64,000 bases of DNA from NCBI GenBank assembly GCA_947624015.1, contig CANQIA010000001.1, positions 1 through 64,000 on the forward strand. Direction: 5' to 3'. Both the position numbers and the translations under genes were made by a program. Below, piece after piece: positions 29,614 to 38,014 of this stretch. A model generated the notes under the pieces. That model was not told the origin of the DNA, did no database searches, and saw only the letters and a list, made by a program, of their open reading frames with translations. The first letter of the stretch is position 1. Every line of letters starts with the position of its first letter. Source of the stretch: an uncultured Clostridia bacterium (lineage in GTDB: Bacteria > Bacillota > Clostridia > Lachnospirales > CAG-274).

Positions 29614-30486
29614 ATGGCATTGGTGCTGAGTGTACTGGAGCAGGGCTTTATATATACAATACTTGCTCTTGGTGTTTACATCACATATAAAATACTTGAT
29701 TTTCCCGACCTTACAGTAGATAGCAGCTTCCCATTGGGAGCTGCTGTCTGTGTTGTTATGATAAAGGCAGGTATCAATCCCTATATCACGCTTCCCGTTT
29801 CATTTCTGGCAGGCGGCGTGGCAGGTCTTGTAACGGGACTTATACACGTTAAGTTCAAGGTAAGAGATCTGCTTTCGGGTATTATTACAATGACTATACT
29901 CTATTCCATAAATCTGCACATTACAGGCAGTCAGGCAAATGTGCCTATTTTCAGCGATGACAATATTTTTACACTTTCGCCCTTTGCCGATAAGCTGGGA
30001 GAATACAATAAGGTCGTCGTTATATTTGTAATAATGCTTGTGTGTAAGATACTTATGGATCTGTATCTTAAGACAAAATCAGGCTATCTTTTAAGGGCTG
30101 TTGGCGACAACGAGACCGTTGTTACGGTTCTTGCAAAGGATAAGGGCATAGTCAAAATAGTAGGTCTTGTGATAGCCAATGCTCTTGTGGCTCTGGCAGG
30201 CTGCGTAATGTGTCAGGATCAGCGCTTTTTCGAGATATCAATGGGTACGGGTACAATAGTTATAGGTCTTGCTTCGGTCATAATAGGCACTAACGTATTC
30301 GGAAAGCTGAGCTTTATAAAGACTACCACATCCGTTATAATAGGCTCTGTAATATACAAGGCGTGCGTTGCCATAGCCATATGGCTGGGACTTGCCGCCA
30401 TAGATATGAAGCTTATAACAGGCGCTCTTTTCCTTGTGATACTTGTTTTAAGCAATTTCAGGAAGGCAGGTGCCGACAATGATTAA
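29614..30486 (+). CDS. ABC transporter permease (TrpY type)
   Basis: A 290-aa integral membrane permease of the branched-chain/BPD_transp_2 group, with about eight to nine hydrophobic segments. It has ILDFPDLTVDSSFPLGAAV near the N-terminus, typical of the DUF534-associated importers. The coupling helix lies around AKDKGIVKIVGLVIANALVA. The end overlaps the ATPase gene by 8 bp (ATGATTAA). Confidence 0.9.
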   Translation: MALVLSVLEQGFIYTILALGVYITYKILDFPDLTVDSSFPLGAAVCVVMIKAGINPYITLPVSFLAGGVAGLVTGLIHVKFKVRDLLSGIITMTILYSINLHITGSQANVPIFSDDNIFTLSPFADKLGEYNKVVVIFVIMLVCKILMDLYLKTKSGYLLRAVGDNETVVTVLAKDKGIVKIVGLVIANALVALAGCVMCQDQRFFEISMGTGTIVIGLASVIIGTNVFGKLSFIKTTTSVIIGSVIYKACVAIAIWLGLAAIDMKLITGALFLVILVLSNFRKAGADND

Positions 30487-31252
30487 GCTTGCGCATATAG
30501 ATAAGACCTATAATCCCAACACGGTAAACGAAACGAAGCTTTTCACAGACTTTAATGTGGAGGTTGGGGACAAGGAGTTTGTAAGCATAATAGGCAGCAA
30601 CGGTTCCGGAAAAACGACATTCCTCAATATGATATGCGGCTCTATACCTATCGATAAGGGAGATATACTTATAAACGGCGAAAGTATAAACAAGCTCAGC
30701 GAGTTTAAGCGCTATAAAAGGATAGGCAGAGTATATCAGGATCCCGCCATGGGTACCTGTGCAAATATGACCATATTGGAAAATATGGCGCTTGCCGACA
30801 ATAAGGGCAAGATATTTGACCTTAAATGGGGTACAAACAAAAAGAGGATAAGGTTTTACAAGGAGCAGCTTGCCCAGTTGAATTTGGGACTTGAGGATAA
30901 GCTGGGCGTAAAGGTAGGGCTTCTTTCCGGCGGTCAAAGACAGGCTATGGCTTTGCTTATGTCCACAATGACGCCCATAGATATACTTATTCTTGACGAG
31001 CATACTGCGGCGCTGGATCCCAAGACCGCAGAAATAATAATGGAACTTACGGACAGGATAGTAAAGGAAAAAAATTTGACTACCATTATGGTCACTCACA
31101 ATCTCATTTATGCCCTTAAATACGGCAGCAGGCTCATAATGATGCATGAGGGCAATGCCATTATGGACATAAAGGGAGAGGAAAAGCGTTCCGTTGAGGT
31201 AGACGATATACTGGATGTGTTTAACAGAATAAGCCTTGAAAGGGGCAATTGA
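30479..31252 (+). CDS. ABC transporter ATP-binding protein (TrpZ type)
   Basis: A 257-aa ATPase that powers the importer. Walker A is GSNGSGKTTFLNMI (about residues 38-51), the Q-loop YQDPAMG follows, the signature is LLSGGQRQAM, and Walker B is ILILDEHTAALD. The H-loop is in VTHNLIYAL. The ATG at 30479 overlaps the permease stop and is preferred to a GTG three codons earlier, because GGAAGGCAGG is correctly placed for it. A weak hairpin (31261-31290) follows the stop. Confidence 0.93.
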   Translation: MIKLAHIDKTYNPNTVNETKLFTDFNVEVGDKEFVSIIGSNGSGKTTFLNMICGSIPIDKGDILINGESINKLSEFKRYKRIGRVYQDPAMGTCANMTILENMALADNKGKIFDLKWGTNKKRIRFYKEQLAQLNLGLEDKLGVKVGLLSGGQRQAMALLMSTMTPIDILILDEHTAALDPKTAEIIMELTDRIVKEKNLTTIMVTHNLIYALKYGSRLIMMHEGNAIMDIKGEEKRSVEVDDILDVFNRISLERGN

Positions 31253-31431
31253 AAAAAGCAGGCTGCGTGTCGATATATTCGGCGCGCAGTTTATTTTGGT
31301 AGGTTATAGGGCATAAGTCTGAGTATTTACCATTCGTTTGTACATTCTGCACAAAATTTTAAAATTTTTGTCATAAAACATATGCACTTAATAAAATTAA
31401 CATAGTAATTTTAGTCAATAATAAAAGTATC

Positions 31432-31542
31432 TGTGGATAAATATGGTGTTTTTATTGTTCCGAAAGGGGCTTAAAATGGTTATTCACAGAGTTATCCGAG
31501 TTATCCACAATCTAAATTTAAAAACCCTGCCACTTATCCACA
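31432..31542. promoter_or_regulatory. Second DnaA-box cluster
   Basis: Four consensus DnaA boxes lie in 111 bp: TGTGGATAA (31432-31440, reverse), TTATTCACA (31480-31488), TTATCCACA (31501-31509) and TTATCCACA (31534-31542). A 7/9 match lies at 31492-31500. The cluster is about 18 kb from dnaA, in the 481-bp gap between the ABC importer and hpf, and is followed by AT-rich sequence. Possible roles are DnaA titration, DnaA control of hpf, or an accessory origin element. Confidence 0.8.
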
Positions 31543-31654
31543 AAAAAATCAAAAATCAATAAAACCCTTAAACCCTTTATTCAAGAGGGTTTGCAAATTT
31601 TGTTAAATTTTTTTGTAAAGTTTTTAAGAATAAAAATTTACACTTGACAAAAAT

Positions 31655-31683
31655 AAAGGAAATTCAAAATTGATAAAGAATTA
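31655..31683 (+). promoter_or_regulatory. Sigma-H promoter of hpf
   Basis: AAAGGAAAT, an 11-bp spacer and AAAGAATTA match the SigH consensus (RNAGGAWWW, N11-12, RNNGAAT) at every constrained position. It lies about 50 bp upstream of the hpf start. In B. subtilis hpf (yvyD) is also SigH-dependent. Confidence 0.75.
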
Positions 31684-31733
31684 AATAGATATAAAAAGAG
31701 ATATTATTATCTCATAACAAAGGAGCTGATTTT

Positions 31734-32279
31734 ATGCGTTACTCATTTATAGGCAGAAATATTGATGTTACTGAAAATTTTCAGAATAAGATAATTGGCA
31801 AGATAGACAGGGTTGCAAAGCTCTTTCCCCCGGATTCCGAGGCCAATGTGGTACTCAGCGACGTAAAGCTTGACAAGAAGGTAGACGTTACGATAAATCT
31901 TCCAAACAAGAGGATAATAAAGGCTGAGGTGGTAAAGGATGATTTGATGGCAGCTCTTGACGAGGCTGTGGATATTCTTGAAAGACAAATGGTCAAGTAT
32001 AAGAACAAGCTTAACAGCAAGGCTAAAAGAAGCACTGCCTTTGCAGATGAGCTTAATGCTATCGCCTTTGACGATGACCACTATGACGAGGACGACGGGA
32101 TCAAGATAGTAAAGAACAAGAGATTTTTTGTTAAGCCTATGGACGCTGAGGAGGCGTGCATGGAAATGGAAATGATGGGTCACAGCTTTTTCGTATTCAG
32201 AGACGCTGTTTCTGATGAGATATGCGTGGTATATAAGAGAAAAGACGGCGCTTACGGTCTTATTGAACCCGAATATTGA
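31734..32279 (+). CDS. hpf: Ribosome hibernation promoting factor, long form
   Basis: A 181-aa protein that dimerises 70S ribosomes into 100S particles in stationary phase. The N-terminal S30AE domain covers residues about 1-100 (MRYSFIGRNIDVTENFQN, ILERQMVKYKNKLNSKAK). A linker follows, then the C-terminal dimerisation domain from about 125 (RFFVKPMDAEEACMEMEMMG, HSFFVFRDA) to YGLIEPEY. AAAGGAG lies before the ATG. It is monocistronic, with a strong terminator after it. A perfect SigH promoter and a DnaA-box cluster lie upstream. Confidence 0.95.
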   Translation: MRYSFIGRNIDVTENFQNKIIGKIDRVAKLFPPDSEANVVLSDVKLDKKVDVTINLPNKRIIKAEVVKDDLMAALDEAVDILERQMVKYKNKLNSKAKRSTAFADELNAIAFDDDHYDEDDGIKIVKNKRFFVKPMDAEEACMEMEMMGHSFFVFRDAVSDEICVVYKRKDGAYGLIEPEY

Positions 32280-32325
32280 TATAATATATAATAGCCTAAG
32301 TGCGCTCTGCGGTTTGGCAAGTATC

Positions 32326-32358
32326 ATGCCACCTGTCCTAAGGACAGGTGGCATTTTT
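32326..32358 (+). terminator. Terminator of hpf
   Basis: A 13-14 bp perfect stem (ATGCCACCTGTCC/GGACAGGTGGCAT) is followed by TTTTT, 47 bp after the hpf stop. This is one of the strongest terminators of the window. Confidence 0.9.
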
Positions 32359-32394
32359 AGTCAAAAAAGCTGCCCCATCCATTGCACAGAAGAA

Positions 32395-32720
32395 ATATCT
32401 GACAGCCCCGACCCTTCCACCGCCTAACGGCGGTTCCCCTCCCCTCCGACGCCTGCAATAAAACACGTTGCGTTTTATCGCAAGGCTAGGGGAGGCTAGA
32501 GGTGGGGAAGTAGTGGTAACAGCTCAGGTATTATTTTTCAAAGTAAATAAACGACCTTGAAAAATATAAACCAAAGGCTCCCCTTCAGATAAGGTTCAGC
32601 ACTTTTGCTATGCAAAAGCGACACTACGTGTCGGCGGATAACTTCTTCCGCTGCAATGGAGCTGGCAGGCACGTCAAAAATTTTGGACTAAGATATTTTT
32701 GAACGTGCCTGACTGAAGGG
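32395..32720. repeat. Dispersed repeat family B, second block
   Basis: This non-coding block is made of the same pieces as the block at 25.1-25.7 kb but in another order and orientation: CCGACCCTTCCACCGC, a hairpin AAAACACGTTGCGTTTT, GCTAGGGGAGGCTAG, CACTTTTGCTATGCAAAAG, and the inverted repeat GGCACGTCAAAAATTTT with TTTTTGAACGTGCCTGA ending in AGGGTCGATA. No gene is recognised. Confidence 0.8.
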
Positions 32721-32758
32721 TCGATAATATAAACAAAAATTTAGCCATAAATCAAAAC

Positions 32759-32789
32759 AAGCTGCTCCATTTTCAAAATGAGGCAGCTT
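32759..32789 (-). terminator. Terminator of pyk
   Basis: On the minus strand AAGCTGCCTCATTTT pairs with AAAATGGAGCAGCTT (one mismatch) and is followed by GTTTTGATTT, 19 bp after the pyk stop. Confidence 0.8.
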
Positions 32790-32807
32790 TTTATATAAGA
32801 ATATTTA

Positions 32808-34586
32808 TTACTTATCCAGATAAACGGTACCGTCGTTGCTGTCTATGGTCACCATAAACTGATCGGGAAGAGTTGATTCCACATTTATATCGCACCATAC
32901 ACAGGGTACTTTAAGCTCTCTTGCCAAGTCAACGGCATGAGAGAAGTCGAGAGATCTGTTGTCGGAGCCCACTATAATAGCTGCGGCTCTCATCATATAA
33001 GGAATGAGACCCTTATCCGGGTTGGATGTAACGAAAATATCGCCCTTTCTGAAATGAAGCTTTGCTTCCTCTACCGTAGTGCAGATATTGGTGTGAGCCG
33101 TTACGTTTCTGCCCTTTATCATAGGCTTGCCCTTTACGAGTATATCTCCAACTATACCTACCTTTATGGTATTTGTGGAGCCTGTTGTACCAAGAGGAGT
33201 ACCGCCTGTAAATACCATAAGCTCGCCGTTTTCCGCAATATTGTTTTCAAGAGCTCTGTTGGCAACGGAATCGAAAAGTAAGGATATGTTTTTCTTTTCG
33301 AACTCTACAAGCATAGGTATACAGCCCCATATAAGATTCATTTGCCTTAATGTTCTCTCAAGAGGAGTGCAGGCAAGTATAGCCGTGGCGGGTCTGTACT
33401 TGGCAACCTCTTTGACAGCTCGTCCGGAAAGAGTGATAGTGCCGACAAGAGCGGCGTTCAGATCGTGAGCCGTAGTACACGCAGAATGGCTCACTGCGCT
33501 TGTAATGTTCTTGACTGCAACAGATTTTGAAAAGCTGGAGTTAAATCTGTCCGTATAGTTGATAGAAGCCTCTATTTTCCTGGCGATCCTGTCCATAGCC
33601 TTGACCGCCTCTACGGGATAGTTGCCCTGAGCGGTCTCGCCAGAAAGCATTATGGCGTCGGTAAGATCGAATATAGCGTTTGCAACATCGTTTACCTCGG
33701 CTCTTGTAGGTCTTGGATTTTCTATCATGGAGTTGAGCATCTGCGTAGCCGTTATAACGGGCTTGCCCTTGTTTATACACTTTTCAATAAGCATTTTCTG
33801 TACAAGGGGGACCTCCTCAAAGGGTATCTCAACACCCAGATCGCCTCTTGCTACCATTACTCCGTCGGCAACCTCAAGTATCTCGTCAATGTTGTCAACG
33901 CCGTCTCTGTTCTCTATCTTGGCAATAATATGCACATCCTTGCCGCCGCAGTCCTCAAGCACTCTTTTTATTTCCAGCACATCCTTGGCAGAGCGTATAA
34001 AGGAGGCTGCAATATAGTCTATGCCCATCTTTACGCCGAACTGTATGTCGGATATATCCTTATCTGTAAGAGCAGGCAGATTAATGTGTACGTTAGGCAG
34101 ATTTACGCCCTTTTTGTTGCCCAGTATGCCTGAGTTTATAACGGTACATATAATGTCGTTGCCTGTGATCTCGTCTACCCTAAGCTCAATAAGTCCGTCG
34201 TCTATAAGTATTGTAGATCCCTGAGACAGATCTGTGGTTATTTCGGGATAGGTAACGGCAACTCTTGTGTTGTCGCCTACGATATCGTCGGTGGTCACTG
34301 TAAATTTCTGACCCGTTTCAAGCTTTACCTTTTTGTCGTCCTTAAGGGTCTTGGTTCTGATTTCGGGTCCTTTTGTATCCAATATGATAGGTATAGGCGC
34401 ATTAAGCTCTTCTCTTGCCGCAATAAGGTTTTTCATTCTCTGACCATGCTCGTCATGGTCGCCGTGAGAAAAGTTGAGTCTTGCGGCGCTTATGCCCGCC
34501 TTGATAAGCGCCTTTATTTCATCAACGCTGTTGGAGGCAGGACCGAGAGTTGCCACTATTTTGGTTTTTCTTTTTCTTGACTGCAT
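32808..34586 (-). CDS. pyk: Pyruvate kinase with C-terminal PEP-utiliser domain
   Basis: A 592-aa glycolytic enzyme converting PEP and ADP to pyruvate and ATP. The N-terminus KTKIVATLGPASN, the catalytic ATQMLNSMIENPRPTRAEVN stretch (about residues 266-285) and LTDAIMLSGETAQGNYPVEA are canonical. After residue about 475 an extra PEP-utilising-enzyme mobile domain is present (ICTTVEEAKLHFRKGDI, VPCVWCDI), as in B. subtilis Pyk (about 585 aa); there the phospho-His is replaced, so it is probably structural. It is transcribed divergently from cstA. AGGAGG lies before the ATG. Confidence 0.96.
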   Translation of the reverse strand: MQSRKRKTKIVATLGPASNSVDEIKALIKAGISAARLNFSHGDHDEHGQRMKNLIAAREELNAPIPIILDTKGPEIRTKTLKDDKKVKLETGQKFTVTTDDIVGDNTRVAVTYPEITTDLSQGSTILIDDGLIELRVDEITGNDIICTVINSGILGNKKGVNLPNVHINLPALTDKDISDIQFGVKMGIDYIAASFIRSAKDVLEIKRVLEDCGGKDVHIIAKIENRDGVDNIDEILEVADGVMVARGDLGVEIPFEEVPLVQKMLIEKCINKGKPVITATQMLNSMIENPRPTRAEVNDVANAIFDLTDAIMLSGETAQGNYPVEAVKAMDRIARKIEASINYTDRFNSSFSKSVAVKNITSAVSHSACTTAHDLNAALVGTITLSGRAVKEVAKYRPATAILACTPLERTLRQMNLIWGCIPMLVEFEKKNISLLFDSVANRALENNIAENGELMVFTGGTPLGTTGSTNTIKVGIVGDILVKGKPMIKGRNVTAHTNICTTVEEAKLHFRKGDIFVTSNPDKGLIPYMMRAAAIIVGSDNRSLDFSHAVDLARELKVPCVWCDINVESTLPDQFMVTIDSNDGTVYLDK

Positions 34587-34864
34587 AAAAATCCTCCTTT
34601 ATGTCGGGTTGGTATATACTATAATTTTAACATATTTTTCATAAAAAAGCTATATAAATATGTAAAATTTGGGATAGGTTTTTGCCTTTTTGATGTTAAT
34701 GCTTTGTTAATACAATCATAATATCGTTAACAAAAAATTCTTAATTAAAATCAAAAAAAACTTAATTTTCTATTGTAATTTCCATAAAAATGTTATAGAA
34801 TTAACTTGGATTTTTTATAACAATATATTATTTCATCGCTCATGATTTAAAAGGAGGAATTATC

Positions 34865-36547
34865 GTGAATGGTTTAATAATGATGATCATAGCTATCATC
34901 GTATTGGGCGGAGCCTATCTCATTTACGGAAGATACCTTGCAAGACTTTGGGGTATTGATGAAAATGCCAAGACTCCTGCTTATGAATTGGAAGACGGCG
35001 TGGATTACGTTCCTGCCGATACCAATGTTGTATTTGGTCACCAGTTTGCATCAATAGCAGGCGCAGGACCTATCAACGGTCCCATACAGGCTGCTGTATT
35101 CGGCTGGGTGCCGGTGCTTTTGTGGATACTTATAGGCGGAGTTTTCTTTGGTGCCGTTCAGGATTTTGCATCAATGTATGCCTCTGTTAAAAACAAGGGC
35201 AGAACCATAGGATATATAATCGAGCTTTACATAGGAAAAACAGGCAAAAAGCTTTTTATGATATTTACATGGCTTTTTTCAATACTTGTTATTGCCGCAT
35301 TTGCCGATGTTGTGTGCCAGACCTTCAACGGCTTTGCCGCTGACGGTATTGCCACCGTTGAAGCAAACGGTCAGGTCGCCACTACAAGCTGTCTTTTCAT
35401 AGTGGCAGCAGTTGGACTTGGAGTTTTCCTCAGAAGAAGCAAGCTCAACAAGTGGATAAATACTCTTGTTGCCATTGTTATACTTGTTGTTTGTATAGCC
35501 ATAGGACTTCTTTGTCCCATATATGTTTCTGCAGGCGCATGGCATCTTATAGTTTTCTTATATATTGCCGTTGCATCTATCGCTCCCGTGTGGATACTGC
35601 TTCAGCCCAGAGACTATCTTAACAGCTACCTTCTTGTGGCTATGATAGTTGCCGCTGTTTTAGGCGTGCTTGTTGCCAATCCCACTATGGAGCTTGCGGC
35701 TTTCAATGGCTGGAATGTAGGCGGACAGACTCTTTTCCCATATCTTTTTGTAACAATAGCCTGCGGCGCCGTTTCAGGTTTCCATTCTCTGGTATCATCA
35801 GGTACGGCTTCCAAGCAGATAAAGAATGAGAAAAATATGCTTCCCGTAGCCTTTGGCGCCATGCTTATGGAAAGTATGCTTGCGGTCATAGCTCTTATAG
35901 CTGTAGGCGCTGTTTCAAAGGGCGGCGTTATTCCCGACGCTACACAGCCTATTATATTTGCAACAGGCGTTGCAAGCTTCCTTGTTAAGCTTGGCATACC
36001 CGAGGATATAAGCATGACGCTTATAACTCTTTCAGTATCTGCCTTTGCTCTTACATCCCTTGACTCTGTTGCCAGGATCGGCAGACTTGCTTTTGAGGAA
36101 TTCTTTGTAGATGCCGATACCAAAGAGGAAAATATGGGACCTGTTGCCAAGGTTTGTACAAACAAGTATTTCTCTACCATAGCTACCCTTGCTGTTGCCT
36201 TTGCTCTTGCCAAGGTAGGCTATAAGAATATATGGCCGTTATTCGGCTCAGCCAATCAGCTTCTTTCAGCTCTTGCTCTTATTGCTTGTGCCGTATTCTT
36301 TAAGAAGACGAACAGACAGGGCTGGATGTTGTGGGTACCTATGATAATAATGCTTATCGTTACCCTTTCTATGCTGGGTATTACCATATATACAAAGCTT
36401 TCAGGACTTATCGCCATGACAACGGAAAATATAGGCGGCGACGCTTTGCAGCTTGCCTTTGCCATAGCTCTGTTTATACTGGGTATCATAGTTTCTGTAA
36501 GCGGTCTTAAGGCTCTTGCCCAAAAGGTAAATACAGCTAAAGCCTGA
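34865..36547 (+). CDS. cstA: Carbon starvation protein CstA-like permease
   Basis: A 560-aa integral membrane protein with about 14-16 transmembrane segments. CstA hallmarks are ADTNVVFGHQFASIAGAGPI followed by NGPIQAA (about residues 52-78), FFGAVQDFASMYASVKNKG, and SGFHSLVSSGTASKQI. E. coli CstA (about 700 aa) imports pyruvate and peptides; this shorter form lacks part of the C-terminus, as many clostridial members do. AAAGGAGG precedes the start. Its terminator is at 37961-37994, now displaced by an ISL3 insertion of 1380 bp. Neighbours pyk and DUF4914 point to the PEP/pyruvate node. Confidence 0.92.
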   Translation: MNGLIMMIIAIIVLGGAYLIYGRYLARLWGIDENAKTPAYELEDGVDYVPADTNVVFGHQFASIAGAGPINGPIQAAVFGWVPVLLWILIGGVFFGAVQDFASMYASVKNKGRTIGYIIELYIGKTGKKLFMIFTWLFSILVIAAFADVVCQTFNGFAADGIATVEANGQVATTSCLFIVAAVGLGVFLRRSKLNKWINTLVAIVILVVCIAIGLLCPIYVSAGAWHLIVFLYIAVASIAPVWILLQPRDYLNSYLLVAMIVAAVLGVLVANPTMELAAFNGWNVGGQTLFPYLFVTIACGAVSGFHSLVSSGTASKQIKNEKNMLPVAFGAMLMESMLAVIALIAVGAVSKGGVIPDATQPIIFATGVASFLVKLGIPEDISMTLITLSVSAFALTSLDSVARIGRLAFEEFFVDADTKEENMGPVAKVCTNKYFSTIATLAVAFALAKVGYKNIWPLFGSANQLLSALALIACAVFFKKTNRQGWMLWVPMIIMLIVTLSMLGITIYTKLSGLIAMTTENIGGDALQLAFAIALFILGIIVSVSGLKALAQKVNTAKA

Positions 36548-36572
36548 TAGATATAAATTTGCATTAAAAAAG

Positions 36573-37952
36573 GGCTCTATAATAAATGTTGGGGTGGAAA
36601 GAACCTCAACATTTATTTTTTTATAAAAAAAAAGAGGACAAATAATCAAAAACACCTTATAATAAAGTGACCAAACCATTATAAAGGAGTGTGTTTGAAA
36701 AATGTCCTCAACTAATTATAACAGCAAAATAATAAATTTAAAAGGGTTTTGTGTAAAAAAAGTCAATAATTATAAAGATCATATAAAAATATATGGTCAA
36801 ATGGAGCTAAAAGAACATAAATGTCCTTGTTGTGGGCATATGACATCTAAAGTCCATGATTACAGAACACAGGAAATAAAGGATATTTCTGCCTTTGGTA
36901 AGAAAACATATATAGTTATAAGAAAAAGGAGATATGTATGTACTCATTGTAATAAAAGATTCACAGAGAAGATACCCTTTTTATCCAAGTATCAGAGAAT
37001 GACAAAAAGGCTTATATATTTGATAATAGAAAAGCTTAAGGATGTTTCTTCATATACCCACACAGCAAAAGAAATGAATATATCTATATCGACTGTGATT
37101 CGCATATTTGATAATGTAAACTATGCAAAGCCTGAGCCTCCGGAAGTGATAGGGATAGATGAATTCAAAGGAAACACCGATGGGGAGAAATATCAATGCA
37201 TAATAACAGATATAAAGAACAAAAAAGTTATAGATATACTTCCCGTCAGATATGAGAACTATCTTGTTGATTATTTTAAACAATGTGAAAGAAAACACAC
37301 GAAATACTTTGTAAGCGATATGTGGGTACCATATGCCAATATAGCAAAAATATATTTTAAAAATGCAGTATACATAACTGATAAATATCACTTTGTAAGG
37401 CAAGTAACATGGGCATTTGAAGCTGTCAGAAAAGAAGAGCAAAAACGTTTTATAAAAGAAAAACGTAAATGCTTTAAACGGTCGAGAAGCTTGCTTTTAA
37501 AGAGATATTCTGAATTGGACGAAAAAGACAGACAGACTGTTGTCGCAATGCTTAATGCCAGTGAAAAGCTATATAGCGCATACATATTGAAAGAAAACTT
37601 TTATGATATAATGAAAAGTAAAAATAAAGAAGAAGCCAAAAAAGAAATATCAGTATGAATAATGGCAGCAGAGAAGAGTGGATTGGATCGATTTATAAAG
37701 TGCGCAGGAACAATGAGAACTTGGATGGACAGTATAACCAACGCCTTTGACTACAGCTATACAAACGGCTTTACGGAAGGCAGCAATAACAAAATAAAAG
37801 TACTTAAACGCAACGCTTACGGATTCAGAAATTTCAGACGATTTAGGAACAGAATATTACATATATTTGCATAATAAAACCACCTGCTATACTAAATAAC
37901 AGGTGGTTGGTTGCTCTTAATTTGGTGTTACCCCAACTATTGACAAAGAGCC
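36573..37952 (+). mobile_element. ISL3-family insertion sequence with 8-bp target duplication
   Basis: A 1380-bp element. Its imperfect terminal inverted repeats start GGCTCT and both contain GTTGGGGT at positions 16-23 from each tip. It is flanked by the perfect 8-bp direct repeat TAAAAAAG (36565-36572 and 37953-37960), the duplication length of ISL3. Just inside the left end a hairpin (36583-36615) followed by T7 insulates the transposase from outside transcription. A second hairpin (AACCACCTG/CAGGTGGTT) follows the transposase. The target was the A-tract beside the cstA/DUF4914 terminator. Confidence 0.92.
36702..37874 (+). pseudogene. ISL3 transposase interrupted by an in-frame stop
   Basis: The frame encodes an ISL3 transposase: N-terminal zinc-binding CPCCG and CTHCNKRF (about residues 40-90), a helix-turn-helix (TAKEMNISISTVIRIFDN), and the DDE domain with VIGIDEFKG, FVSDMWVPYA and the C-terminal Glu region TEGSNNKIKVLKR. 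After residue 318 a TGA (37656-37658) interrupts the frame. Reading continues in the same frame (IMAAEKSGLDRF) to 37874. Relatives have Trp at this place, so TGG to TGA is the simplest explanation. The C-terminal Glu is cut off, so the copy should be inactive unless read through. Confidence 0.88.
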
Positions 37953-37960
37953 TAAAAAAG

Positions 37961-37999
37961 CACCCGTTCAAGAGGATAGCCTTTTGAACGGGTGTTTTG
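37961..37999. terminator. Bidirectional terminator between cstA and DUF4914
   Basis: The 11-bp perfect stem CACCCGTTCAA/TTGAACGGGTG has a T-run on the plus side (TTTTGTATTTT). The A-tract on its left (TAAAAAAG) is the target duplicated by the ISL3 insertion. Confidence 0.85.
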
Positions 38000-38014
38000 T
38001 ATTTTATACATTTA

